Shown piece by piece: positions 36,850-50,800 of a DNA stretch of 64,000 nucleotides. The stretch is from contig NW_027478165.1 in NCBI RefSeq assembly GCF_051020975.1, positions 5,424,001 through 5,488,000 of the forward strand, in the 5' to 3' direction. The notes under the pieces are model-generated. The model searched no databases and had not been told where the DNA came from. It worked only from the letters and a program-made list of their open reading frames with translations. Position numbers and translations under genes: made by a program. This DNA comes from Osmia lignaria lignaria (taxonomy: Eukaryota > Arthropoda > Insecta > Hymenoptera > Megachilidae). Position 1 is the stretch's first letter, and every line of letters starts with the position of its first letter.

Positions 36850-39800
36850 AGGCCCCTTCCCTTGAGATAAATCTGCAAATATCTCGGAAACGAAGCGAGC
36901 TATGGCGAAATGTTAAGAGACCTTTTTTGTAGAGAATTAAGTTTCCTACTTTTTATGTTCGATGATATTTTTTGATCAGATGCGTAGTTCTCGAGATATA
37001 TCAAGATATTTAAAAGTTCCGAAGCTGCACCAACATAATAGAGGTACAGAAACACCGTGGCCTCTTTCTTTGAGATAACTCTGCACTATTGCGAGTTGCA
37101 AATGCCACTTCCAGCTTAGCTGTGCAGAAGAAGAACAACAAGAAGAAGAAACATCTCGAAATATGTCCGTCAGGCCCCTTCCCTTCAGATAAATCTGCAA
37201 ATATCTCGGAAACGAAGCGAGCTATGGCAAAATCTTTAGAGACCTTTCTTGTAGAGAATTAAGTTTCCTACTTTTTATGTAGTATGATATTTTTTGATCA
37301 GATGCGTAGTTCTCGAGATATATCAAGATATTTAAAAGTTCCGAAGCCGCACCAACATAATAGAGATACAGAAACACCGTGGCCCCTTTCTTTGAGATAA
37401 CTCTGCACTATTGCGCGCTGCAAATGCCACTTCCAGCTTAGCTGTGCAGAAGAAGAACAACAAGAAGAAGAAATATCTCGAAATATGTCCGTCAGGCCCC
37501 TTCCCTTGAGATAAATCTGCAAATATCTCGGAAACGAAGCGAGCTATGGCAAAATGTTAAGAGACCTTTTTTGTAGAGAATTAAGTTTCCTACTTTTTAT
37601 GTTCTATGATATTTTTCGATCAGAGGCGTAGTTCTCGAGATATATCAAGATATTTAAAAGTTCCGAAGCCGCACCAACATAATAGAGATACAGAAACACC
37701 GTGGCCCCTTTCTTTGAGATATCTCTGCACTATTGCGAGCTGCAAATGCCACTTCCAGCTTAGCTGTGCAGAAGATGAACAACAAGAAGAAGAAATATCT
37801 CGAAATATGTCCGTGAGGCCCCTTCCCTTGAGATAAATCTGCAAATATCTCGGAAACGAAGCGAGCTATGGCAAAATGATAAAAGACCTTTTTTGTAGAC
37901 AATTATGTTTCCTACAATTTATGTTCTATGATATTTTTTGATCAGAGGCGTAGTTCTCGAGATATATCGAGATATTTAAAAGTTCCGAAGCCGCACCAAC
38001 ATAATAGAGATACAGAAACACCGTGGCCCCTTTCTTTGAGATAACTCTGCACTAGTGCGAGCCGCAAATGCCACTTCCAGCTTAGCTGTGCAGAAGAAGA
38101 ACAACAAGAAGAAGAAATATCTCGAAATATGTCCGTCAGGCCCCTTCCCTTGAGATAAATCTGCAAATATCTCGGAAACGAAGCGAGCTATGGCAAAATG
38201 TTAAGAGACGTTTTTTGTAGAGAATTATGTTTCCTACAATTTATGTTCTATGATATTTTTTGATCAGAAGCGTAGTTTTCGAGATATATCGAGATATTTA
38301 AAAGTTCCGAAGCCGCACCAACATAATAGGGATACAGAAACACCGTGGCCCCTTTCTTTGAGATAACTCTGCACTAGTGCGAGCCGCAAATGCCACTTCC
38401 AGCTTAGCTGTGCAGAAGAAGAAGAACAAGAAGAAGAAATATCTCGAAATATGTCCGTCAGGCCCCTTCCCTTGAGATATATCTGCAAATATCTCGGAAA
38501 CGAAGCGAGCTATGGCAAAATGTTAAGAGACCTTTTTTGTAGAGAATTATGTTTCCTACTTTTTATGTTCTATGATATTTTTTGATCCGACGCGTAGTTC
38601 TCGAGATATATCAAGATATTTAAAAGTTCCGAAGCCGCACCAACATAATAGAGATACAGAAACACCGTGGCCCCTTTCTTTGAGATAACTCTGCACTATT
38701 GCGAGCTGCAAATGCCACTTCCAGCTTAGCTGTGCAGAAGAAGGACAACAAGAAGAAGAAATATCTCGAAATATGTCCGTCAGGCCCCTTCCCTTGAGAT
38801 AAATCTGCAAATATCTCGGAAACGAAGAGAGCTATGGCAAAATGTTAAGCGACTTTTTTTGTAGAGAATTAAGTTTCCTACTTTTTATGTTCTATGATAT
38901 TTTTTGATCAGATGCGTAGTTCTCGAGATATATCAAGATATTTAAAAGTTCCGAAGCCGCACCAACATAATAGAGATACAGAAACACCGTGGCCCCTTTC
39001 TTTGAGATAACTCTGCACTATTGCGAGCTGGAAATGCCACTTCCAGTTTAGCTGTGCACAAGAAGAACAACAAGAAGAAGAAGTATCTCGAAATATGTCC
39101 GTTAGGCCCCTTCCCTTGAGATAAATCTGCAAATATCTCGGAAACGAAGCGAGCTATGGCAAAATGTTAAGAGACCTTTTTTGTAGAGAATTAAGTTTCC
39201 TACTTTTTATGTTCTATGATATTTTTCGATCAGAGGCGTAGTTCTCGAGATATATCAAGATATTTAAAAGTTCCGAAGCCGCACCAACATAATAGAGATA
39301 CAGAAACACCGTGGCCCCTTTCTTTGAGATATCTCTGCACTATTGCGAGCTGCAAATGCCACTTCCAGCTTAGCTGTGCAGAAGATGAACAACAAGAAGA
39401 AGAAATATCTCGAAATATGTCCGTGAGGCCCCTTCCCTTGAGATAAATCTGCAAATATCTCGGAAACGAAGCGAGCTATGGCAAAATGTTAAGAGACCTT
39501 TTTTGTAGACAATTATGTTTCCTACAATTTATGTTCTATGATATTTTTTGATCAGAAGCGTAGTTTTCGAGATATATCGAGATATTTAAAAGTTCCGAAG
39601 CCGCACCAACATAATAGAGATACAGAAACACCGTGGCCCCTTTCTTTGAGATATCTCTGCACTATTGCGAGCTGCAAATGCCACTTCCAGCTTAGCTGTG
39701 CAGAGGAAGAACAACAAGAAGAAGAAATATCTCGAAATATGTCCGTCAGGCCAGTTCCTTTGAGCTGAATCTGCAAATATCTCGGAAACGAAGCGAGCTA

Positions 39801-42800
39801 TGGCAAAATGTTAAGAGACGTTTTTTGTAGAGAATTATGTTTCCTACAATTTATGTTCTATGATATTTTTTGATCAGAAGCTTAGTTTTCGCGATATATC
39901 GAGATATTTAAAAGTTCCGAAGCCGCACCAACATAATAGAGATACGGAAACACCGTGGCCCCTTTCTTTGAGATAACTCTGCACTAGTGCGAGCCGCAAA
40001 TGCCACTTCCAGCTTAGCTGTGCAGAGGAAGAACAACAAGAAGAAGAAATATCTCGAAATATGTCCGTCAGGCCAGTTCCTTTGAGCTGAATCTGCAAAT
40101 ATCTCGGAAACGAAGCGAGCTATGGCAAAATGTTAGGAGACGTTGTTTGTAGAGAATTATGTTTCCTACAATTTATGTTCTATGATATTTTTTGATCAGA
40201 AGCGTAGTTTTCGAGATATATCGAGATATTTAAAAGTTCCGAAGCCGCACCAACATAATAGGGATACAGAAACACCGTGGCCCCTTTCTTTGAGATAACT
40301 CTGCACTAGTGCGAGCCGCAAATGCCACTTCCAGCTTAGCTGTGCAGAAGAAGAACAACAAGAAGAAGAAATATCTCGAAATATGTCCGTCAGGCCCCTT
40401 CCCTTGAGATAAATCTGCAAATATCTCGGAAACGAAGCGAGCTATGGCAAAATGTTAAGAGACGTTTTTTGTAGAGAATTATGTTTCCTACAATTTATGT
40501 TCTATGATATTTTTTGATCAGAAGCTTAGTTTTCGCGATATATCGAGATATTTAAAAGTTCCGAAGCCGCACCAACATAATAGAGATACAGAAACACCGT
40601 GGCCCCTTTCTTTGAGATAACTCTGCACTAGTGCGAGCCGCAAATGCCACTTCCAGCTCAGCTGTGCAGAAGAAGAACAACAAGAAGAAGAAATATCTCG
40701 AAATATGTCCGACAGGCCCCTTCCCTTGAGATAAATCTGCAAATATCTCGGAAAGGAAGCGAGCTATGGCGAAATGTTAAGAGACCTTTTTTGTAGAGAA
40801 TTAAGTTTCCTACTTTTCATGTTCGATGATATTTTTTGATCAGATGCGTAGTTCTCGAGATATATCAAGATATTTAAAAGTTCCGAAGCTGCACCAACAT
40901 AATAGAGGTACAGAAACACCGTGGCCTCTTTCTTTGAGATAACTCTGCACTATTGCGAGTTGCAAATGCCACTTCCAGCTTAGCTGTGCAGAAGAAGAAC
41001 AACAAGAAGAAGAAACATCTCGAAATATGTCCGTCAGGCCCCTTCCCTTGAGATAAATCTGCAAATATCTCGGAAACGAAGCGAGCTATGGCAAAATGTT
41101 AAGAGACCTTTTTTGTAGAGAATTAAGTTTCCTACTTTTTATGTTCTATGATATTTTTCGATCAGAGGCGTAGTTCTCGAGATATATCAAGATATTTAAA
41201 AGTTCCGAAGCCGCACCAACATAATAGAGATACAGAAACACCGTGGCCCCTTTCTTTGAGATATCTCTGCACTATTGCGAGCTGCAAATGCCACTTCCAG
41301 CTTAGCTGTGCAGAAGATGAACAACAAGAAGAAGAAATATCTCGAAATATGTCCGTGAGGCCCCTTCCCTTGAGATAAATCTGCAAATATCTCGGAAACG
41401 AAGCGAGCTATGGCAAAATGATAAAAGACCTTTTTTGTAGACAATTATGTTTCCTACAATTTATGTTCTATGATATTTTTTGATCAGAGGCGTAGTTCTC
41501 GAGATATATCGAGATATTTAAAAGATCCGAAGCCGCACCAACATAATAGAGATACGGAAACACCGTGGCCCCTTTCTTTGAGATAACTCTGCACTAGTGC
41601 GAGCCGCAAATGCCACTTCCAGCTTAGCTGTGCAGAGGAAGAACAACAAGAAGAAGAAATATCTCGAAATATGTCCGTCAGGCCAGTTCCTTTGAGCTGA
41701 ATCTGCAAATATCTCGGAAACGAAGCGAGCTATGGCAAAATGTTAACAGACGTTTTTTGTAGAGAATTATGTTTCCTACAATTTATGTTCTATGATATTT
41801 TTTGATCAGAAGCGTAGTTTTCGAGATATATCGAGATATTTAAAAGTTCCGAAGCCGCACCAACATAACAGAGATACAGAAACACCGTGGCCCCTTTCTT
41901 TGAGATAACTCTGCACTATTGCGAGCTGCAAATGCCACTTCCAGCTTAGCTGTGCAGAAGAAGAACAACAAGAAGAAGAAATATCTCGAAATATGCCCGT
42001 CAGGCCCCTTCCCTTGAAATATATCTGCAAATATCTCGGAAACGAAGCGAGCTATGGCAAAATGTTAAGAGACCGTTTTTGTAGAGAATTAAGTTTCCTA
42101 CTTTTTATGTTCTATGATATTTTTTGATCAGACGCGTAGTTCTCGAGATATATCAAGATATTTAAAAGTTCCGAAGCCGCACCAACATAATAGAGATACA
42201 GAAACACCGTGGCCCCTTTCGTTGAGATAACTCTGCACTAGTGCGAGCCGCAAATGCCACTTCCAGCTTAGCTGTGCAGAAGAAGAACAACAAGAAGAAG
42301 AAATATCTCGAAATATGTCCGTCAGGCCCCTTCCCTTGAGATAAATCTGCAAATATCTCGGAAACGAAGCGAGCTATGGCAAAATGTTAAGAGACCTTTT
42401 TTGTAGAGAATTATGTTGCTTACTTTTTATGTTCTATGATATTTTTTGATCAGACGCGTAGTTCTCGAGATATATCAAGATATTTAAAAGTTCCGAAGCC
42501 GCACCAACATAATAGAGATACCGAAACACCGTGGCCCCTTTCTTTGAGATATCTCTGCACTATTGCGAGCTGCAAATGCCACTTCCAGCTTAGCTGTGCA
42601 GAAGAAGAACAACAAGAAGAAGAAATATCTCGAAATATGTCCGTCAGGCCACTTCCCTTGAGATAAATCTGCAAATATCTCGGAAACGAAGCGAGCTATG
42701 GCAAAATGTTAAGAGACCTTTTTTGTAGAGAATTAAGTTTCCTACTTTTTATGTTCGATGATATTTTTTGATCAGATGCGTAGTTCTCGAGATATATCAA

Positions 42801-44899
42801 GATATTTAAAAGTTCCGAAGCTGCACCAACATAATAGAGGTACAGAAACACCGTGGCCTCTTTCTTTGAGATAACTCTGCACTATTGCGAACTGCAAATG
42901 CCACTTCGAGCTTAGCTGTGCAGAAGAAGAACAACAAGAAGAAGAAATATCTCGAAATATGTCCGTCAGACCCCTTCCCTTGAGATGAATCTGCAAATAT
43001 CTCGGAAACGAAGCGAGCTATGGCAAAATGTTAAGAGACCTTTTTTGTAGAGAATAATGTTTCCTACAATTTACGTTCTATGATATTTCTTGATCAGAAG
43101 CGTAGTTTTCGAGATATATCGAGATATTTAAAAGTTCCGAAGACGCACCAACATAATAGAGATACAGAAACACCGTGGCCCCTTTCTTTGAGATAACTGT
43201 GCACTAGTGCGAGCCGCAAATGCCACTTCCAGCTTAGCTGTGCAGAAGAAGAACAACAAGAAGAAGAAATATCTCGAAATATGCCCGTCAGGCCCCTTCC
43301 CTTGAAATATATCTGCAAATATCTCGGAAACGAAGCGAGCTATGGCAAAATGTTAAGAGACCGTTTTTGTAGAGAATTAAGTTTCCTACTTTTTATGTTC
43401 TATGATATTTTTTGATCAGACGCGTAGTTCTCGAGATATATCAAGATATTTAAAAGTTCCGAAGCCGCACCAACATAATAGAGATACAGAAACACCGTGG
43501 CCCCTTTCGTTGAGATAACTCTGCACTAGTGCGAGCCGCAAATGCCACTTCCAGCTTAGCTGTGCAGAAGAAGAACAACAAGAAGAAGAAATATCTCGAA
43601 ATATGTCCGCCAGGCCCCTTCCCTTGAGATAAATCTGCAAATATCTCGGAAACGAAGAGAGCTATGGCAAAATGTTAAGAGACCTGTTTTGTAGAGAATT
43701 AAGTTTCCTACTTTTTATGTTCTATGATATTTTTTGATCAGACGCGTAGTTCTCGAGATATATCAAGATATTTAAAAGTTCCGAAGCCGCACCAACATAA
43801 TAGAGATACAGAAACACCGTGGCCCCTTTCGTTGAGATAACTCTGCACTAGTGCGAGCCGCAAATGCCACTTCCAGCTTAGCTGTGCAGAAGAAGAACAA
43901 CAAGAAGAAGAAATATCTCGAAATATGTCCGCCAGGCCCCTTCCCTTGAGATAAATCTGCAAATATCTCGGAAACGAAGAGAGCTATGGCAAAATGTTAA
44001 GAGACCTGTTTTGTAGAGAATTAAGTTTCCTACTTTTCATGTTCTATGATATTTTTTGATCAGATGCGTAGTTCTCGAGATATATCAAGATATTTAAAAG
44101 TTCCGAAGCCGCACCAACATAATAGAGATACAGAAACACCGTGGCCCCTTTCTTTGAGATAACTCTGCACTGTTGCGAGCTGTAAATGCCACTTCCAGCT
44201 TAGCTGTGCAGAAGAAGAACAACAAGAAGAAGAAATATCTCGAAATATGTCCGTCAGGCCAGTTCCTTTGAGCTGAATCTGCAAATATCTCGGAAACGAA
44301 GCGAGCTATGGCAAAATGTTAAGAGACGTTTTTTGTAGAGAATTATGTTTCCTACAATTTACGTTCTATGATATTTTTTGATCAGAAGCGTAGTTCTCGA
44401 GATATATCAAGATATTTAAAAGATCCGAAGCCGCACCAACATAATAGAGATACAGAAACACCGTGGCCCCTTTCTTTGAGATAACCCTGCACTAGTGCGA
44501 GCCGCAAATGCCACTTCCAGCTTAGCTGTGCAGAAGAAGAACAACAAGAAGAAGAAATATCTCGAAATATGTCCGTCAGGCCCCTTCCCTTGAGATAAAT
44601 ATGCAAATATCTCGGAAACGAAGCGAGCTATGGCAAAATGTTAAGAGACCGTTGTTGTAGAGAATTAAGTTTGCTACTTTTTATGTTCTATGATATTTTT
44701 TGATCAGACGCGTAGTTCTCGAGATATATCAAGATATTTATAAGTTCCGATGCCGCACCAACATAATAGAGATACAGAAACACCGTGGCCCCTTTCTTTG
44801 AGATAACTCTGCACTATTGCGAGCTGCAAATGCCACTTCCAGCTTAGCTGTGCAGAAGAAGAACAACAAGAAGAAGAAATATCTCGAAATATGTCCGTC
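36850..44899 (+). repeat. 8,050-bp (25-monomer) higher-order repeat, copy 1
   Basis: This segment recurs directly as 44900-52949, with the match running on to 52995. Six single-base differences were seen: 37186 C/45236 G, 37503 C/45553 A, 40320 A/48370 C, 40755 G/48805 C, 43089 C/51139 T, and 44273 C/52323 G. The match begins after 36849 (A in CCGACAGG, versus T at 44899). Inside it are smaller relationships: 36010-37200 resembles 39874-41064, and the monomers at 37620, 39230 and 41162 are near-identical. The near identity implies very recent duplication. Confidence 0.93.
37716..37725. other. Perfect 10-bp palindrome GAGATATCTC in a monomer subclass
   Basis: Most monomers read GAGATAACTC here. 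A subclass changes this to GAGATATCTC, a perfect palindrome. I found it in about 16 monomers, including those at 34,064, 35,030, 37,606, 39,216, 39,538, 41,148, 42,436, 45,656, 47,266, 47,588, 49,198, 50,486, 55,316, 57,892, 59,180 and 61,434 (numbers are the start of the region containing it). The subclass lies only in the right half of the window. The same change removes a TAA stop on the plus strand, which is why a 76-codon ORF opens there. Confidence 0.75.
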
Positions 44900-47800
44900 A
44901 GGCCCCTTCCCTTGAGATAAATCTGCAAATATCTCGGAAACGAAGCGAGCTATGGCGAAATGTTAAGAGACCTTTTTTGTAGAGAATTAAGTTTCCTACT
45001 TTTTATGTTCGATGATATTTTTTGATCAGATGCGTAGTTCTCGAGATATATCAAGATATTTAAAAGTTCCGAAGCTGCACCAACATAATAGAGGTACAGA
45101 AACACCGTGGCCTCTTTCTTTGAGATAACTCTGCACTATTGCGAGTTGCAAATGCCACTTCCAGCTTAGCTGTGCAGAAGAAGAACAACAAGAAGAAGAA
45201 ACATCTCGAAATATGTCCGTCAGGCCCCTTCCCTTGAGATAAATCTGCAAATATCTCGGAAACGAAGCGAGCTATGGCAAAATCTTTAGAGACCTTTCTT
45301 GTAGAGAATTAAGTTTCCTACTTTTTATGTAGTATGATATTTTTTGATCAGATGCGTAGTTCTCGAGATATATCAAGATATTTAAAAGTTCCGAAGCCGC
45401 ACCAACATAATAGAGATACAGAAACACCGTGGCCCCTTTCTTTGAGATAACTCTGCACTATTGCGCGCTGCAAATGCCACTTCCAGCTTAGCTGTGCAGA
45501 AGAAGAACAACAAGAAGAAGAAATATCTCGAAATATGTCCGTCAGGCCCCTTACCTTGAGATAAATCTGCAAATATCTCGGAAACGAAGCGAGCTATGGC
45601 AAAATGTTAAGAGACCTTTTTTGTAGAGAATTAAGTTTCCTACTTTTTATGTTCTATGATATTTTTCGATCAGAGGCGTAGTTCTCGAGATATATCAAGA
45701 TATTTAAAAGTTCCGAAGCCGCACCAACATAATAGAGATACAGAAACACCGTGGCCCCTTTCTTTGAGATATCTCTGCACTATTGCGAGCTGCAAATGCC
45801 ACTTCCAGCTTAGCTGTGCAGAAGATGAACAACAAGAAGAAGAAATATCTCGAAATATGTCCGTGAGGCCCCTTCCCTTGAGATAAATCTGCAAATATCT
45901 CGGAAACGAAGCGAGCTATGGCAAAATGATAAAAGACCTTTTTTGTAGACAATTATGTTTCCTACAATTTATGTTCTATGATATTTTTTGATCAGAGGCG
46001 TAGTTCTCGAGATATATCGAGATATTTAAAAGTTCCGAAGCCGCACCAACATAATAGAGATACAGAAACACCGTGGCCCCTTTCTTTGAGATAACTCTGC
46101 ACTAGTGCGAGCCGCAAATGCCACTTCCAGCTTAGCTGTGCAGAAGAAGAACAACAAGAAGAAGAAATATCTCGAAATATGTCCGTCAGGCCCCTTCCCT
46201 TGAGATAAATCTGCAAATATCTCGGAAACGAAGCGAGCTATGGCAAAATGTTAAGAGACGTTTTTTGTAGAGAATTATGTTTCCTACAATTTATGTTCTA
46301 TGATATTTTTTGATCAGAAGCGTAGTTTTCGAGATATATCGAGATATTTAAAAGTTCCGAAGCCGCACCAACATAATAGGGATACAGAAACACCGTGGCC
46401 CCTTTCTTTGAGATAACTCTGCACTAGTGCGAGCCGCAAATGCCACTTCCAGCTTAGCTGTGCAGAAGAAGAAGAACAAGAAGAAGAAATATCTCGAAAT
46501 ATGTCCGTCAGGCCCCTTCCCTTGAGATATATCTGCAAATATCTCGGAAACGAAGCGAGCTATGGCAAAATGTTAAGAGACCTTTTTTGTAGAGAATTAT
46601 GTTTCCTACTTTTTATGTTCTATGATATTTTTTGATCCGACGCGTAGTTCTCGAGATATATCAAGATATTTAAAAGTTCCGAAGCCGCACCAACATAATA
46701 GAGATACAGAAACACCGTGGCCCCTTTCTTTGAGATAACTCTGCACTATTGCGAGCTGCAAATGCCACTTCCAGCTTAGCTGTGCAGAAGAAGGACAACA
46801 AGAAGAAGAAATATCTCGAAATATGTCCGTCAGGCCCCTTCCCTTGAGATAAATCTGCAAATATCTCGGAAACGAAGAGAGCTATGGCAAAATGTTAAGC
46901 GACTTTTTTTGTAGAGAATTAAGTTTCCTACTTTTTATGTTCTATGATATTTTTTGATCAGATGCGTAGTTCTCGAGATATATCAAGATATTTAAAAGTT
47001 CCGAAGCCGCACCAACATAATAGAGATACAGAAACACCGTGGCCCCTTTCTTTGAGATAACTCTGCACTATTGCGAGCTGGAAATGCCACTTCCAGTTTA
47101 GCTGTGCACAAGAAGAACAACAAGAAGAAGAAGTATCTCGAAATATGTCCGTTAGGCCCCTTCCCTTGAGATAAATCTGCAAATATCTCGGAAACGAAGC
47201 GAGCTATGGCAAAATGTTAAGAGACCTTTTTTGTAGAGAATTAAGTTTCCTACTTTTTATGTTCTATGATATTTTTCGATCAGAGGCGTAGTTCTCGAGA
47301 TATATCAAGATATTTAAAAGTTCCGAAGCCGCACCAACATAATAGAGATACAGAAACACCGTGGCCCCTTTCTTTGAGATATCTCTGCACTATTGCGAGC
47401 TGCAAATGCCACTTCCAGCTTAGCTGTGCAGAAGATGAACAACAAGAAGAAGAAATATCTCGAAATATGTCCGTGAGGCCCCTTCCCTTGAGATAAATCT
47501 GCAAATATCTCGGAAACGAAGCGAGCTATGGCAAAATGTTAAGAGACCTTTTTTGTAGACAATTATGTTTCCTACAATTTATGTTCTATGATATTTTTTG
47601 ATCAGAAGCGTAGTTTTCGAGATATATCGAGATATTTAAAAGTTCCGAAGCCGCACCAACATAATAGAGATACAGAAACACCGTGGCCCCTTTCTTTGAG
47701 ATATCTCTGCACTATTGCGAGCTGCAAATGCCACTTCCAGCTTAGCTGTGCAGAGGAAGAACAACAAGAAGAAGAAATATCTCGAAATATGTCCGTCAGG

Positions 47801-50800
47801 CCAGTTCCTTTGAGCTGAATCTGCAAATATCTCGGAAACGAAGCGAGCTATGGCAAAATGTTAAGAGACGTTTTTTGTAGAGAATTATGTTTCCTACAAT
47901 TTATGTTCTATGATATTTTTTGATCAGAAGCTTAGTTTTCGCGATATATCGAGATATTTAAAAGTTCCGAAGCCGCACCAACATAATAGAGATACGGAAA
48001 CACCGTGGCCCCTTTCTTTGAGATAACTCTGCACTAGTGCGAGCCGCAAATGCCACTTCCAGCTTAGCTGTGCAGAGGAAGAACAACAAGAAGAAGAAAT
48101 ATCTCGAAATATGTCCGTCAGGCCAGTTCCTTTGAGCTGAATCTGCAAATATCTCGGAAACGAAGCGAGCTATGGCAAAATGTTAGGAGACGTTGTTTGT
48201 AGAGAATTATGTTTCCTACAATTTATGTTCTATGATATTTTTTGATCAGAAGCGTAGTTTTCGAGATATATCGAGATATTTAAAAGTTCCGAAGCCGCAC
48301 CAACATAATAGGGATACAGAAACACCGTGGCCCCTTTCTTTGAGATAACTCTGCACTAGTGCGAGCCGCCAATGCCACTTCCAGCTTAGCTGTGCAGAAG
48401 AAGAACAACAAGAAGAAGAAATATCTCGAAATATGTCCGTCAGGCCCCTTCCCTTGAGATAAATCTGCAAATATCTCGGAAACGAAGCGAGCTATGGCAA
48501 AATGTTAAGAGACGTTTTTTGTAGAGAATTATGTTTCCTACAATTTATGTTCTATGATATTTTTTGATCAGAAGCTTAGTTTTCGCGATATATCGAGATA
48601 TTTAAAAGTTCCGAAGCCGCACCAACATAATAGAGATACAGAAACACCGTGGCCCCTTTCTTTGAGATAACTCTGCACTAGTGCGAGCCGCAAATGCCAC
48701 TTCCAGCTCAGCTGTGCAGAAGAAGAACAACAAGAAGAAGAAATATCTCGAAATATGTCCGACAGGCCCCTTCCCTTGAGATAAATCTGCAAATATCTCG
48801 GAAACGAAGCGAGCTATGGCGAAATGTTAAGAGACCTTTTTTGTAGAGAATTAAGTTTCCTACTTTTCATGTTCGATGATATTTTTTGATCAGATGCGTA
48901 GTTCTCGAGATATATCAAGATATTTAAAAGTTCCGAAGCTGCACCAACATAATAGAGGTACAGAAACACCGTGGCCTCTTTCTTTGAGATAACTCTGCAC
49001 TATTGCGAGTTGCAAATGCCACTTCCAGCTTAGCTGTGCAGAAGAAGAACAACAAGAAGAAGAAACATCTCGAAATATGTCCGTCAGGCCCCTTCCCTTG
49101 AGATAAATCTGCAAATATCTCGGAAACGAAGCGAGCTATGGCAAAATGTTAAGAGACCTTTTTTGTAGAGAATTAAGTTTCCTACTTTTTATGTTCTATG
49201 ATATTTTTCGATCAGAGGCGTAGTTCTCGAGATATATCAAGATATTTAAAAGTTCCGAAGCCGCACCAACATAATAGAGATACAGAAACACCGTGGCCCC
49301 TTTCTTTGAGATATCTCTGCACTATTGCGAGCTGCAAATGCCACTTCCAGCTTAGCTGTGCAGAAGATGAACAACAAGAAGAAGAAATATCTCGAAATAT
49401 GTCCGTGAGGCCCCTTCCCTTGAGATAAATCTGCAAATATCTCGGAAACGAAGCGAGCTATGGCAAAATGATAAAAGACCTTTTTTGTAGACAATTATGT
49501 TTCCTACAATTTATGTTCTATGATATTTTTTGATCAGAGGCGTAGTTCTCGAGATATATCGAGATATTTAAAAGATCCGAAGCCGCACCAACATAATAGA
49601 GATACGGAAACACCGTGGCCCCTTTCTTTGAGATAACTCTGCACTAGTGCGAGCCGCAAATGCCACTTCCAGCTTAGCTGTGCAGAGGAAGAACAACAAG
49701 AAGAAGAAATATCTCGAAATATGTCCGTCAGGCCAGTTCCTTTGAGCTGAATCTGCAAATATCTCGGAAACGAAGCGAGCTATGGCAAAATGTTAACAGA
49801 CGTTTTTTGTAGAGAATTATGTTTCCTACAATTTATGTTCTATGATATTTTTTGATCAGAAGCGTAGTTTTCGAGATATATCGAGATATTTAAAAGTTCC
49901 GAAGCCGCACCAACATAACAGAGATACAGAAACACCGTGGCCCCTTTCTTTGAGATAACTCTGCACTATTGCGAGCTGCAAATGCCACTTCCAGCTTAGC
50001 TGTGCAGAAGAAGAACAACAAGAAGAAGAAATATCTCGAAATATGCCCGTCAGGCCCCTTCCCTTGAAATATATCTGCAAATATCTCGGAAACGAAGCGA
50101 GCTATGGCAAAATGTTAAGAGACCGTTTTTGTAGAGAATTAAGTTTCCTACTTTTTATGTTCTATGATATTTTTTGATCAGACGCGTAGTTCTCGAGATA
50201 TATCAAGATATTTAAAAGTTCCGAAGCCGCACCAACATAATAGAGATACAGAAACACCGTGGCCCCTTTCGTTGAGATAACTCTGCACTAGTGCGAGCCG
50301 CAAATGCCACTTCCAGCTTAGCTGTGCAGAAGAAGAACAACAAGAAGAAGAAATATCTCGAAATATGTCCGTCAGGCCCCTTCCCTTGAGATAAATCTGC
50401 AAATATCTCGGAAACGAAGCGAGCTATGGCAAAATGTTAAGAGACCTTTTTTGTAGAGAATTATGTTGCTTACTTTTTATGTTCTATGATATTTTTTGAT
50501 CAGACGCGTAGTTCTCGAGATATATCAAGATATTTAAAAGTTCCGAAGCCGCACCAACATAATAGAGATACCGAAACACCGTGGCCCCTTTCTTTGAGAT
50601 ATCTCTGCACTATTGCGAGCTGCAAATGCCACTTCCAGCTTAGCTGTGCAGAAGAAGAACAACAAGAAGAAGAAATATCTCGAAATATGTCCGTCAGGCC
50701 ACTTCCCTTGAGATAAATCTGCAAATATCTCGGAAACGAAGCGAGCTATGGCAAAATGTTAAGAGACCTTTTTTGTAGAGAATTAAGTTTCCTACTTTTT

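Noticed and set aside
37606..37836. 76-codon plus-strand ORF with an ATG start, present in 17 monomers
   Set aside because: It opens only because TAA became TAT or TAC in one monomer subclass. It has no domain, no promoter context beyond the repeat, and is confined to related copies.
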